A DNA stretch of 46,339 bases from Desulfuromonadaceae bacterium (GTDB lineage: Bacteria; Desulfobacterota; Desulfuromonadia; Geobacterales; Pseudopelobacteraceae): positions 1 to 46,339 of the forward strand of contig JAQUIG010000020.1 in the NCBI GenBank assembly GCA_028683435.1, in the 5' to 3' direction. The position numbers and the translations under genes were made by a program. This document shows, piece after piece, positions 27,533 through 35,388 of this stretch (within the stretch, counting starts at the first letter, position 1; every line of letters starts with the position of its first letter). Below the pieces are notes generated by a model, which was given only the letters and a program-made list of their open reading frames with translations, was not told where the DNA came from and did no database searches.

Positions 27533-27569
27533 GCTTGATCGTGTCTCGAATTCACCTGAGGAGCCGCAG

Positions 27570-27884
27570 CTATTTCACAACCAGGTCGTTTTTCACATCT
27601 TTAACATTTTCAACGCCGCGGGCAACATCTCCCGCCTTTTTGACGCTCTGCGCCGAATCAACAAAACCGCTTAACTGAACTACCCCTTTATACGTCTCGA
27701 CACTTATCTGCATCGTTTTCAGCGATTCTTCTTTAAATATTGCAGCTTTTACCTTGGTTGTGATAACGGAGTCATCAACATACTGGCCGGTGCTTTCGTG
27801 CTTTTGCGTGGCCGCGCACCCCAAAAATGCGGTTATCAATCCGATACAGACAAGTATTTGCAAAATGCGTTGTAGTTTTACCAT
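27570..27884 (-). CDS. BON-domain lipoprotein
   Basis: A 104-residue exported protein. The signal sequence ends in ITAFLGC, a good lipobox, so the mature protein is lipid-anchored. One BON domain (about 38-104) has DDSVITTKVKAAIFKE, then ISVETYKGVVQLSGFVDS and VENVKDVKNDLVVK. BON domains bind phospholipid surfaces in OsmY-like stress proteins. AGGAGAGGG precedes the ATG. It is consistent with the surrounding envelope-stress genes. It reads leftward; a convergent terminator lies 145 bases further on. Confidence 0.87.
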   Translation of the reverse strand: MVKLQRILQILVCIGLITAFLGCAATQKHESTGQYVDDSVITTKVKAAIFKEESLKTMQISVETYKGVVQLSGFVDSAQSVKKAGDVARGVENVKDVKNDLVVK

Positions 27885-28111
27885 GATGCCCTCTCCTTTC
27901 TGTGTGCTGGAAATTTTACCTTCTATGTAGATTACAGTGTATCTTGCAATTATGCCTTGTCAACACGTCAACGTAAAATTCACAAACAAGTTTAGAAGAC
28001 CAAAACAGAACGGCAATGCCTCCGATTAACGGGAAAGATCATCCCCTCCCGGTGCCATTGAACTCTGCGCGGACGGTGGTATACTGCGTACAAGACAGGA
28101 GTGAACATCTT

Positions 28112-29665
28112 ATGATACGACGCCGTGATTTTCTGCACCTTGCCGGTGGCGCACTGCTTTCGCTGGCCATGCCGGGATGCGCGGCCAGTCCCCCCTTACG
28201 AAGGGATTCCCTCTCCGATTTAGGCTCCCCGGATCGGCCGTGGCTCGGCCTTGCCACCTCCCTCCGTGAAGAGCACGTCTACGAGGCCAGACTGGAAGGA
28301 CGTCTGCCGGAAGCACTGCGCGGGACACTCTATCGCAACGGCCCCGGCCTGTTCGACCGCGGCGGCCTGCGCAAGCGGACCTTGCTGGATGGCGACGGCA
28401 TGGTGCAGTCGTTCCGTTTCCACGGAGAGGGGGTTCAATACCGGAACCGTTTTGTCCGCACCCCTAAATTCGTCGAGGAATCGGCAGCCGGCGCCTTCAT
28501 CTACCCCACCTGGAGCACCCAGGCACCAGGCGGTATGGTGGCGAATTTTTGGCCGGGCGACAGGCTCATCAGCCAGGCCGGCATCTCGGTCTATATCTGG
28601 AACGGCAGGCTCTACGCCTTCGACGAATCAAACCTGCCGTTCGAGCTCGATCCGGTCACCCTGGAGACAGTCGGGCAGAGCCGACTCGGGCTTGCGGACG
28701 GTTTAACCATCTACTCCGCCCACCCCAAACTGGACCCCCACAGCGGTGAATGGCTGCACTTCGGGGTACGCTACGGCCCGAAACCTGCTCTGCATTTCAC
28801 GATTTTTTCCCCAGACGGCGGACTCAAGCTGCACCGTACCATCCCCATGCCGCGCTACGCATACCTGCACGATTGGTTCGTTTCGGAACGGCACCTGATT
28901 GTCAGCCTGCACCCGGTGGAAATCAAGTTCTGGGGGTTCCTGCTCGGCTTGCGCAGCATTGCGGATTCGCTCCGCTGGAAGCCAGAGGAGGGGAACCTGC
29001 TGATGGTCCTGCCGCGTGATGGAATCGGAGAGCCGGTTTTTATCACCACGGAGGCCCGCTTCATGTGGCACTCGGTCAATGCCTTTGAAGTCGGCGGGGA
29101 GATCATCGCAGACTTTGTCGGCTACCGCAATCCTGACCATTTCGTCGGTCCGGACCCGGTTATCTCGGCCGTCATGGCCGGTCGACCCGGCAATTTCGCC
29201 TTTCCCGGCGAGCTGCGGCGCTATCGGATCGATCCAGCCAGACGGACCGCACGAGAAGAACTGCTCGACACGGGAAGCTACGAATGGCCGCGCATAAATG
29301 AACAGCACCGCTGCAGCCGCTACCGCTTCGCCTATCTCAGCAGAACGCGGCCGAGAGAGTTTTTCTGGTCATACCTGGTGAGGGTGGATATGGAAAGCGG
29401 GAGGACAACGAGCTGTGATTTCGGCGAGGGGAACTACTGCAGCGAAGCGGTGTTCGTCCCCAAACCGGGGTACAACTACTCGCCGGAATCAGTCCAGGAA
29501 CCGGGATGGATATTGAGTCTGGTCTATGACAGCCGCAGCGGGAAGAGCTTCCTGGCGGTACTGGATGCGGAGCATCTGGCCGACGGGCCGCTGGCGAGGG
29601 TTCATCTCAGCCACCATGCGCCGTTCAGTTACCACGGTTGGTGGCAGCCTGCAGCACAGGTTTGA
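28112..29665 (+). CDS. Carotenoid oxygenase (RPE65/CCD family) with Tat signal
   Basis: A 517-residue iron enzyme that cleaves polyene or stilbene-type double bonds with O2. The start at 28112 gives a twin-arginine signal RRRDFLHLAGGALLSLAMPGC, so export in folded form is likely. The seven-bladed-propeller family is shown by GTLYRNGPGLFD, LDGDGMVQSFRF and the four iron histidines in SAHPKLDP, LHDWFVSERH, MWHSVNAFE and SYHGWW. A carotenoid cleavage enzyme in a presumed anaerobe, and exported, is uncommon. An alternative start at 28016 would bury the Tat motif. The substrate is unknown; a glycosyltransferase gene follows 98 bases later. Confidence 0.88.
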   Translation: MIRRRDFLHLAGGALLSLAMPGCAASPPLRRDSLSDLGSPDRPWLGLATSLREEHVYEARLEGRLPEALRGTLYRNGPGLFDRGGLRKRTLLDGDGMVQSFRFHGEGVQYRNRFVRTPKFVEESAAGAFIYPTWSTQAPGGMVANFWPGDRLISQAGISVYIWNGRLYAFDESNLPFELDPVTLETVGQSRLGLADGLTIYSAHPKLDPHSGEWLHFGVRYGPKPALHFTIFSPDGGLKLHRTIPMPRYAYLHDWFVSERHLIVSLHPVEIKFWGFLLGLRSIADSLRWKPEEGNLLMVLPRDGIGEPVFITTEARFMWHSVNAFEVGGEIIADFVGYRNPDHFVGPDPVISAVMAGRPGNFAFPGELRRYRIDPARRTAREELLDTGSYEWPRINEQHRCSRYRFAYLSRTRPREFFWSYLVRVDMESGRTTSCDFGEGNYCSEAVFVPKPGYNYSPESVQEPGWILSLVYDSRSGKSFLAVLDAEHLADGPLARVHLSHHAPFSYHGWWQPAAQV

Positions 29666-29763
29666 ATCCGGAGCACTCTCTGGTTCGGATACTGGCCAAA
29701 CAGGTAAATATCACGATTCCGACAAAACATCTTGCAACCATCTTAATCTGAAAGAAAGGCTGT

Positions 29764-30792
29764 ATGCGTATCGCTATCATATCCCCCTATTCCTGCGGAC
29801 CGATGCGGGGTAACATCATCACGGTCAGGCGCATCGCCAGTTTTCTTGGGGCTGCGGGGGTAGAAACAATCATTCTTCCGGCTGATGCCATGTCTGTTGC
29901 GGATATGGAATGCCGCCTCGAATCCTTTGCACCTGACATAATCCACGCTTTTCATGCCGGCTATTGCGGAGAGCCGGCGTGTACTCTTGCGGAGCGCTTT
30001 GGCGTCCCCTCTGTCATTACCATAACCGGCAGCGATATCAATGAGCCGCTATTCCGCGAACGTGTCGGCATTCATCGTTCCATGGCAATGGCAGCGGCCA
30101 TCGTCTGCTTCGATGATCTTGTGGCAGCGGAGGTGGCCGAATTTTTCCCGGAAACAACAGGGAGGATCATCGTGATTCCTCAAGGGGTTGTTCCGTTGCC
30201 TGTGACTCCGGATGCAGGCTGTAACATTCCTGAAGATGCCTTCATGCTCCTTCTCCCCGCAGCGCTCAGGGAGGTGAAGAACATCGGATTCCCATTGCGG
30301 GCCCTGGCGCCGCTTGTCCGGAAAAGCCACAACCTGCTGCTTGTGATCGCAGGGGGAGTCATCGATCAGGAGTATGCCGACTCTATACGGGAGATGCTTG
30401 CCGCGGCTCCGTTTGCCTCCTGGATCGGCGAGGTCCCCCATGAGCAGATGGGCGCTCTCTATGCCCGCGCCGATGTGGTGCTTAACTGTTCGCACAATGA
30501 GGGGATGTCAAACAGTCTGCTGGAGGCAATGTCACTGGCTCGGCCGGTGCTGGCCGTCGACATTCCGGGCAACCGATCGCTGGTGCATGACAACGAAACC
30601 GGCTGGTTGTATCGTGATGAAGCCGGATTCAGGGAACTGGTGACACGGATCATGGGTGACGCCACCCTGCGTGCAGAAGTCGGGAGGCGTGCCGGGGAAT
30701 ATGTGCAGTCGAATTTTTCGCCACAGATCGAAGCTGATCGCTACATCGAACTTTATACGGTGCTGCTGAAGAAAGGGCATAGCAATAAGTAA
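29764..30792 (+). CDS. Glycosyltransferase family 4 (GT-B)
   Basis: A 342-residue retaining glycosyltransferase, cytoplasmic or peripheral. The N-terminal acceptor domain has GPMRGNIITVRRIASFL, and the C-terminal nucleotide-sugar domain has LLLPAALREVKNIGFPLRAL and HNEGMSNSLLEAMSLARPVL. The E-x7-E pair is E246 and E254. The acceptor cannot be told. It could glycosylate an envelope lipid or a carotenoid-derived product given the upstream carotenoid oxygenase, but that is speculation. The sigma-54 dyad C begins 37 bases after its stop. Confidence 0.87.
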   Translation: MRIAIISPYSCGPMRGNIITVRRIASFLGAAGVETIILPADAMSVADMECRLESFAPDIIHAFHAGYCGEPACTLAERFGVPSVITITGSDINEPLFRERVGIHRSMAMAAAIVCFDDLVAAEVAEFFPETTGRIIVIPQGVVPLPVTPDAGCNIPEDAFMLLLPAALREVKNIGFPLRALAPLVRKSHNLLLVIAGGVIDQEYADSIREMLAAAPFASWIGEVPHEQMGALYARADVVLNCSHNEGMSNSLLEAMSLARPVLAVDIPGNRSLVHDNETGWLYRDEAGFRELVTRIMGDATLRAEVGRRAGEYVQSNFSPQIEADRYIELYTVLLKKGHSNK

Positions 30793-30828
30793 AAAGTGGC
30801 GACCGTCAGTTTGGCCTGCCATATATGG

Positions 30829-30862
30829 CAGTTTTGTCAAAAATGACGGGTTTTGATGACGG
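30829..30862 (+). promoter_or_regulatory. Enhancer-like dyad C (upstream activator site)
   Basis: CAGTTTTGTCAAAAATGACGG contains a perfect GTCA (30836-30839) and TGAC (30844-30847) around four A residues. A second GACGG follows 13 bases after the first (30845 and 30858). It matches dyad B at 18 of 22 positions and sits about 106 bases upstream of the GG of sigma-54 promoter C. Confidence 0.68.
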
Positions 30863-30946
30863 CCCACCCTTCATGCGGCACACGCTTCGCTTTTGTTTTA
30901 CCTGGATAAATAGAGAGTTACCCTATCAGTTCCCGCGCCTTCTTCC

Positions 30947-30962
30947 CGGCACGTTAGTTGCG
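30947..30962 (+). promoter_or_regulatory. Sigma-54 promoter C (csbD-beta-barrel unit)
   Basis: CGGCACGTTAGTTGCG: GG and GC are ten bases apart, and GGCACG plus TTGC are exact. Transcription is expected near 30972, about 65 bases before the csbD ATG at 31038. Confidence 0.78.
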
Positions 30963-31037
30963 GGGTAGACAGCTGGCAGAGCATGGACTGTTTCATGCTT
31001 TCTGCAAAATCAGAGTTGTTATCCAAAGGAGGATACC

Positions 31038-31217
31038 ATGAAATCAGGTAGCAGGGACCAGGCGGAAGGAATGATGCACCAGGTGAAGGGTACGATCAAG
31101 GAGGTCGCCGGGAAACTGAGCGACAATCCAAAACTAAAAGCTAAAGGTACGGTTGAAAGGGTAGCCGGCAACGTTCAGCAAAAAATGGGTCAGGTAAAGA
31201 AGGTCCTGGGTAAATAA
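31038..31217 (+). CDS. CsbD-family stress protein (first copy)
   Basis: A 59-residue CsbD-family protein, a short helical repeat protein associated with general stress in many bacteria; its molecular role is unknown. Family pattern: KSGSRDQAEGMMHQVKG, then TIKEVAGKLSDNPKLKAKG and QQKMGQVKKVLGK. AAAGGAGG stands 7 bases before the ATG. It heads a unit with the beta-barrel gene (23-base gap) under sigma-54 promoter C. It is a close paralogue of the gene at 34196. Confidence 0.9.
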   Translation: MKSGSRDQAEGMMHQVKGTIKEVAGKLSDNPKLKAKGTVERVAGNVQQKMGQVKKVLGK

Positions 31218-31240
31218 AATCTGAAATGGAGGAATAACTC

Positions 31241-31822
31241 ATGAAAAAGTTTCTTGTTCTAGTATGTGCAACGGCAACATTATCTCTGGCAGCCGGCAGC
31301 GCTTTTGCCGACAGCATTAAAGGAAGATTAGGCGTTACCGGGAAAATCGGTTTCACGGTCCCTGCCGACGGTGACTTCGGCCCCAACAATAACAGCACAG
31401 ACACTGATAACGGTTTTATTGGCGGCGCCGGTGTTATCTATGGAATAGACAACACCATCGCGGTTGAGGCCGATATAACCCGCAGCACATTCGGCTCAAA
31501 CATCGGCGATTTCGACGTAACCGATCTCGCTCTGGGGGCACAATATCGTTTCGCGCTTAGCCAACCACAACTGGTTCCGTATCTGGGTGCAGGCCTTGAC
31601 TTCCTTATGATTGATGCTGATGGGGGAAACGACGTTGACAATACGTTCGGCGTCCATGCCAAAGCGGGTGTCGACTACTTTTTGATGAAGCAGCTGGCTC
31701 TGACAGCAGAAGCAAAACTGCTTGTCGCCCCGGATGCCGATATCAACGGCCCAGTCGGCAGAGGAAATTTTGACCCAACCAGCCTTTCGACAACCGTCGG
31801 CGTCAGATATTTTTTCAATTAG
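31241..31822 (+). CDS. Outer-membrane beta-barrel protein (OmpW/OmpA-like)
   Basis: A 193-residue protein with a Sec signal (KKFLVLVCATATLSLAAGSAFA, cleaved before DSIKG). The mature 170 residues alternate in about eight strands (GFIGGAGVIYGI, AVEADITRS, LALGAQYRF, LVPYLGAGLDF, VGVRYFFN), with the terminal aromatic Phe-Asn end typical of outer-membrane barrels. The family is broad (outer-membrane beta-barrel, OMP_b-brl), so transport or structural functions are both possible. GGAGG precedes the ATG. A strong terminator follows at 31904. Confidence 0.85.
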   Translation: MKKFLVLVCATATLSLAAGSAFADSIKGRLGVTGKIGFTVPADGDFGPNNNSTDTDNGFIGGAGVIYGIDNTIAVEADITRSTFGSNIGDFDVTDLALGAQYRFALSQPQLVPYLGAGLDFLMIDADGGNDVDNTFGVHAKAGVDYFLMKQLALTAEAKLLVAPDADINGPVGRGNFDPTSLSTTVGVRYFFN

Positions 31823-31903
31823 CATATTGGAAATTGTCACGCTTGTCGGGATAAATCCTGATGGATGCGACCTGGCGGTAAAATAGCTGGGGGGCCTCAC
31901 TTT

Positions 31904-31935
31904 AAAAAAAGACCCGCTCCGGCGGGTCTTTTTTT
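31904..31935. terminator. Rho-independent terminator
   Basis: AAAAAAAGACCCGC (31904-31917) pairs perfectly with GCGGGTCTTTTTTT (31922-31935), loop TCCG. It terminates the csbD-barrel unit and is symmetrical enough to act in both directions. Confidence 0.93.
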
Positions 31936-32009
31936 GATTTTATCCGTTACTTAAGGTATGTTTAAACGGCAGTGACTCACAAGATTCGCAAATTACAAGG
32001 AGACGAGAT

Positions 32010-32633
32010 ATGAAAACAATTGCAAAAAAGTTTAAACCGGCACCGCTTGTCATGCTTATCACAATTGCCAGCTTGCTGTTTGTGAGCGGCTGCGCCCGTT
32101 ATGCCCGCAATATAAACACACTCTATGATCCATCTGCGACCGTTAGCGGCGGCAGCGGGGAGCTGTATATCGTCATCCCGGAAAACCGGAAGACGCATTC
32201 AGAGGATGTCAAATGGGTGCTTGGAAAAGTTAAGGATGATGATAACAAGGATATTGATGAGATCTCCAGCCCCCGTTCCCCGGCAGAAATCATTCAGACA
32301 GCCTTCGTTATGGAGTTCAGGAGGGCCGGCTACACCGTCATACCTTCCACCAAGGCTCCTGCTGCCGCACAACGGGTGATTGACCTCACCAAAACCGAGA
32401 TTGAGCTCGAACAGATCACTGATCTGGCGAATCTTAAAGTTAAATGCCGAGTGCTCGCGGGGGTGGACATATACAAAAATGGCCAGCAGATCAAACGCCT
32501 TCAGTATGAATCTACAGCCTCCCGGACCGACATCAAGGATCGTGACATGCTTGCCAGAAATGTTCTGGAGGACGCCCTGAAGTCGCTCATGCGGGAAGCC
32601 GTGCCCGAACTGCACACCATATTCAAACGGTAA
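32010..32633 (+). CDS. Lipoprotein of unknown function (YajG-like)
   Basis: A 207-residue lipoprotein: the signal ends in LLFVSGC, then ARYARNINTLYDP. The mature part resembles periplasmic LppC/YajG-type folds: strands GELYIVIPENRK, then an EIIQTAFVMEFRRAGYTVI helix-strand pair and KTEIELEQITDL. The EFRRAGY segment (after a PAEIIQTA helix) is common to lipoproteins that assemble with outer-membrane partners. AAGGAG lies before the ATG. It probably shares its transcript with the permease gene 23 bases downstream. No function is known to me. Confidence 0.7.
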   Translation: MKTIAKKFKPAPLVMLITIASLLFVSGCARYARNINTLYDPSATVSGGSGELYIVIPENRKTHSEDVKWVLGKVKDDDNKDIDEISSPRSPAEIIQTAFVMEFRRAGYTVIPSTKAPAAAQRVIDLTKTEIELEQITDLANLKVKCRVLAGVDIYKNGQQIKRLQYESTASRTDIKDRDMLARNVLEDALKSLMREAVPELHTIFKR

Positions 32634-32656
32634 TACAGACAATAAAAGGCATTAGA

Positions 32657-33718
32657 ATGGACAAGAAAATATACCTGAGCATCATGGCTGCCATTGCTAC
32701 GGCCGCTGCTGTCTGGCTGTTTGCCCTGCTGGCGGCCCCTATCGCCAAGCCGCTGGCGTGGGCGCTTATCATCGGCATTGCCACCCTTCCCCACCATGAT
32801 CGACTGGCCGGAAAGTTCCCTGGGCACCCCGACCGCGCTGCCGGAATGATGGTTTTGGCGATAACCGTTTGCTTCATACTGCCGGTCGCAGCCCTGATCA
32901 TCACGGTCGTCCAAAATGCCGCCGAATGGTATGCGGAAGGCGAGCGGCTTGTTCTGGCATTTACAACGACCGGGGCGGGCACTCTCAGCCGTTTTCCGTT
33001 CGCCCGCGAGATTATCAGCATGGGAGAGCGGTTCGGCATCGATCTTTCCGGTATCGGTGCAAAGCTGGCTGCCGGCGCTTCGGGATATCTGCTTGATCTG
33101 GCGACCAATACCGCAATAAATCTTTGGGATCTCCTTTTCACCCTGGCGTTGGCGCTGTTCATACTCTTTTTTATCTACCGCGATGGCGAAAGAATTGTGT
33201 CAGTTGCCATCGCCCGGTTCGCTCCCAATCAGGAGAAGGCGCGCCATTATTATTCCGAAATCTGTGCCACAACTACAGCCGTGACAGTCGGAACGATCTT
33301 AACCTGTCTTGTGCAGGGAGCAACCGCAGCAATCGGCTATTTTTTCGCCGGAGTCCCCGCCCCGGTCCTATGTGGTGCGCTGACAGCCTTGGCGGCGATC
33401 ATACCGGTTGTCGGCACGGCCATTATCTGGGTCCCCCTTGCAGCTCTTGTCGCCATTAACGGCGCCTATCTCAAGGCGGGACTCCTGGCTATCTGGTGTG
33501 TGTTTTTCGTGGGGCTGGCCGATAACGCGATACGCCCGCTTGCCATTGGCGCAAAGAGCAATATCCCGGTCACGGCTATTGTACTTGGTGCGATCGGCGG
33601 AGTGTTTGCCCTGGGGATTCTGGGGTTGATCCTGGGACCTGTACTCTTCGCGATCCTCGCGACCGTTTGGCGGGATATAACGGGTACCGAGCAGTTAACA
33701 GAGTCCGCTAAGAAGTAA
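32657..33718 (+). CDS. AI-2E family permease (YdiK/PerM-like)
   Basis: A 353-residue inner-membrane protein with about eight transmembrane helices. Family features are the N-terminal pair of helices, a long cytoplasmic or periplasmic coiled region (about 90-165), FILFFIYRDGERIV, and the C-terminal block AIIPVVGTAIIWVPLAALV, LADNAIRPLAIGAKSNIPVTAIVLGAIGG, and GILGLILGPVLFAIL. Members export autoinducer-2, sodium/proton or other small solutes; the substrate cannot be inferred. It begins 23 bases after the lipoprotein gene. Confidence 0.88.
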   Translation: MDKKIYLSIMAAIATAAAVWLFALLAAPIAKPLAWALIIGIATLPHHDRLAGKFPGHPDRAAGMMVLAITVCFILPVAALIITVVQNAAEWYAEGERLVLAFTTTGAGTLSRFPFAREIISMGERFGIDLSGIGAKLAAGASGYLLDLATNTAINLWDLLFTLALALFILFFIYRDGERIVSVAIARFAPNQEKARHYYSEICATTTAVTVGTILTCLVQGATAAIGYFFAGVPAPVLCGALTALAAIIPVVGTAIIWVPLAALVAINGAYLKAGLLAIWCVFFVGLADNAIRPLAIGAKSNIPVTAIVLGAIGGVFALGILGLILGPVLFAILATVWRDITGTEQLTESAKK

Positions 33719-33742
33719 CCGGGATCTTCTGGAAGATCCCGG
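33719..33742. terminator. Hairpin after the permease gene
   Basis: CCGGGATCTT (33719-33728) pairs with AAGATCCCGG (33733-33742) across the loop CTGG, beginning one base after the permease stop codon. No T-run follows, so it may act with Rho or stabilise the transcript end. Confidence 0.6.
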
Positions 33743-33806
33743 CAGAAGAACAAAGATATAACGAAATTTAAAAGCAAGCCGTTTTCATCGCTCTATCGCG
33801 AAACAT

Positions 33807-34022
33807 TCACGCGAGAGCTTTCCCCAACCGATGCGCTCCCCCATCTTCGTCGATAAAAGACGGCACCGCCATTGTGCCGCTGCACCTGCAGCAGGCCGCA
33901 TGTATCCCAAGTAAACATTCCTGGTCAGCCCCCTTTTGATACGCCAGCCGCCAGGTTTCGCCCGCGTTATCCTTGAGGACGTGCGTCTTGAACCCTGTAA
34001 GAGAATTCAACAATTGTGTCAA
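33807..34022 (-). CDS. Short cysteine-rich protein, possible nonsense mutation at codon 2
   Basis: The 71-codon leftward frame reads as coding: a hydrophilic N-terminus with NAGETWRLAYQK, then ECLLGIHAACCRCSG, with a cluster of three cysteines, and a PSFIDEDGG segment. I do not recognise a family, but the cysteine cluster suggests metal or redox binding. The frame here begins at a TTG (34022). Just upstream, an AGGAGG ribosome-binding site stands 7 bases before an in-frame ATG (34034) whose next codon is TAA. The gene may therefore have suffered a nonsense mutation at codon 2 and be silenced or reinitiated at TTG. It could also be a short non-coding frame. Confidence 0.45.
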   Translation of the reverse strand: MTQLLNSLTGFKTHVLKDNAGETWRLAYQKGADQECLLGIHAACCRCSGTMAVPSFIDEDGGAHRLGKALA

Positions 34023-34059
34023 ACCCGCTTACATAAACTTTCCTCCTGACATCCAGACA

Positions 34060-34074
34060 CAGTAATAAATGACG
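34060..34074 (+). promoter_or_regulatory. Degenerate dyad D (half-matched activator site)
   Basis: CAGTAATAAATGACG retains the TGAC arm and the TAAA centre of dyad B, while the other arm is GTAA rather than GTCA. Its centre lies only about 30 bases before the sigma-54 GG at 34097, unlike the 104-107 bases of A-C. It may be a vestige, or another regulator's site. Confidence 0.35.
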
Positions 34075-34095
34075 AAAATCAGGCATGTTATATAT

Positions 34096-34111
34096 TGGTA
34101 CGTTTTTTGCG
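34096..34111 (+). promoter_or_regulatory. Sigma-54-like promoter D (second csbD)
   Basis: TGGTACGTTTTTTGCG: GG and GC are ten bases apart and TTGC is exact. The CA after GG in the consensus is TA here. Transcription would begin near 34120, about 75 bases before the csbD ATG at 34196. The T-rich spacer also looks like the -12 region of some sigma-54 promoters. Confidence 0.6.
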
Positions 34112-34195
34112 TATTAAAATATTCATACGTCAAAGGAATTGTTCTCTGCAGAACGCGTGGAAACGATTTCTAACTTGCTAAAAGGAGAAAATATC

Positions 34196-34375
34196 ATGAA
34201 ATCCGGGACGAAGGACAAGGTTGAAGGAAAGCTCCACGAAGTGAAGGGTAAGGTTAAGGAGATCGCCGGGAAGCTAAGTGATAATCCAGAGTTGGAAGCT
34301 GAAGGTATCGGTGAAAAGATTGCCGGCAAACTCCAGGGAAAAATTGGCCAGGCCAAGAAGGTCGTGGGGAAGTAA
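34196..34375 (+). CDS. CsbD-family stress protein (second copy)
   Basis: A 59-residue CsbD-family protein, paralogous to the one at 31038 and sharing KSG at the start, VKEIAGKLSDNPELEAEG in the middle and GQAKKVVGK at the end. AAAGGAGAAA lies 8 bases before the ATG. A longer in-frame extension from 34139 would add unconserved residues and is disregarded. It forms a small unit under sigma-54-like promoter D, ending at the hairpin that follows. Confidence 0.9.
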   Translation: MKSGTKDKVEGKLHEVKGKVKEIAGKLSDNPELEAEGIGEKIAGKLQGKIGQAKKVVGK

Positions 34376-34399
34376 CCGGAGCGGCATAGCATGCTCCGG
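34376..34399 (+). terminator. Hairpin after csbD
   Basis: CCGGAGC (34376-34382) pairs with GCTCCGG (34393-34399) across a ten-base loop, directly after the stop. C/T-rich sequence rather than a clean T-run follows. It is probably a transcript-end structure. Confidence 0.5.
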
Positions 34400-34514
34400 C
34401 GTCTCCTTCTCCTCCCGACTCCAGTTGCATGACGCGGCACAACCAGGCATCCGAACGGAATAACCAATTCGGAGTAAAAGTGTTCAACGACAACCATAAA
34501 AAGGAGAACGTGCC

Positions 34515-35036
34515 ATGAAAACGATACATTCTATGGTTACAATGATTGCAACGGTGGCTCTGCTGTCGCTCAGCGCGCCTCTGCCCGCTTTTTCACAGAT
34601 GATGGATAAGCCCATGAAGCAGCAGAGAGCAGGACATGGGCAGATGATGGAAATGGGCAATATGGACAAGATGGGCGATATGATGGGCATGTGCATACAA
34701 CATGCAGATATGATTGGGCTTACCGATGAACAGATTATGAAAATGAAGCCCTTACATAGCGAAATGCAAAAAAGACAGGCTCGATTCAAAGCTGACCTGA
34801 AGATTGCCGAGATCGAACTCATGGACATTCTGGAAGTAAAAGATTTTGATCTACAGAAAGCCGAATCTGCGGTTAAAAAGATTGCCGAGATAAAAACGGC
34901 ACATCATCTGGAACTATTAAAAAACATGAAAGAGATGCGGACCATTTTGACGGATGAACAGTTCAATAACATGAAGAAGATGATGGTTATGAAGCCGGGT
35001 GTGAAAAAACCGGTAAAGATGATGAAAAAGCGGTAA
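34515..35036 (+). CDS. Spy/CpxP-like Met-rich periplasmic protein
   Basis: A 173-residue protein with a Sec signal ending near SAPLPAFSQ. The mature N-terminus is Met-rich (QMMDKP, GQMMEMGNMDKMGDMMGM), a pattern for copper or other metal binding. A helical body has LTDEQIMKMKPLHSEMQKRQ and a second copy ILTDEQFNNMKKMM, the LTxxQ repeats that define Spy/CpxP chaperones. It ends in a lysine/methionine-rich tail. The family damps envelope protein misfolding and senses metals. AAGGAG lies before the ATG. It stands alone, between csbD and DUF3309. Confidence 0.82.
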   Translation: MKTIHSMVTMIATVALLSLSAPLPAFSQMMDKPMKQQRAGHGQMMEMGNMDKMGDMMGMCIQHADMIGLTDEQIMKMKPLHSEMQKRQARFKADLKIAEIELMDILEVKDFDLQKAESAVKKIAEIKTAHHLELLKNMKEMRTILTDEQFNNMKKMMVMKPGVKKPVKMMKKR

Positions 35037-35190
35037 AGGCTCGTCATTGAGAGACCGCCGCTGTGGATTTATCAGATTGTAAAAGGGTCCGGCAAAGTTT
35101 CTTTATATTATGAATTTTTATCAAAGTACAAACGTAAGGTTGCACATCTAAAAGAGCGGGGAAATTCCGCAAATTTCAAGGAGGAAAGGC

Positions 35191-35343
35191 ATGGGAACGA
35201 TACTGATAGTAATTTTAATACTCGTGCTTATCGGCGCACTGCCAACCTGGCCTCACAGCAAGAGCTGGGGATACTATCCCAGTGGCGGACTCGGGTTGAT
35301 TCTTTTAATTCTGATCATCCTATTGCTCCTTGGGAAGATCTGA
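35191..35343 (+). CDS. DUF3309 small membrane protein
   Basis: A 50-residue protein with two hydrophobic helices separated by a short polar turn. MGTILIVILILVLIGALPTW is followed by PHSKSWGYYPSGGLGLILLIL and a hydrophobic tail ending GKI. The PTWPHS and WGYxPSGG signature defines DUF3309. The role is unknown. CAAGGAGG lies 8 bases before the ATG. It is followed 45 bases later by another small membrane gene, likely one unit. Confidence 0.9.
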   Translation: MGTILIVILILVLIGALPTWPHSKSWGYYPSGGLGLILLILIILLLLGKI

Positions 35344-35388
35344 AGGGATTATGGGACACGACAAACAAAAACATGAAAGGAGCTGATC

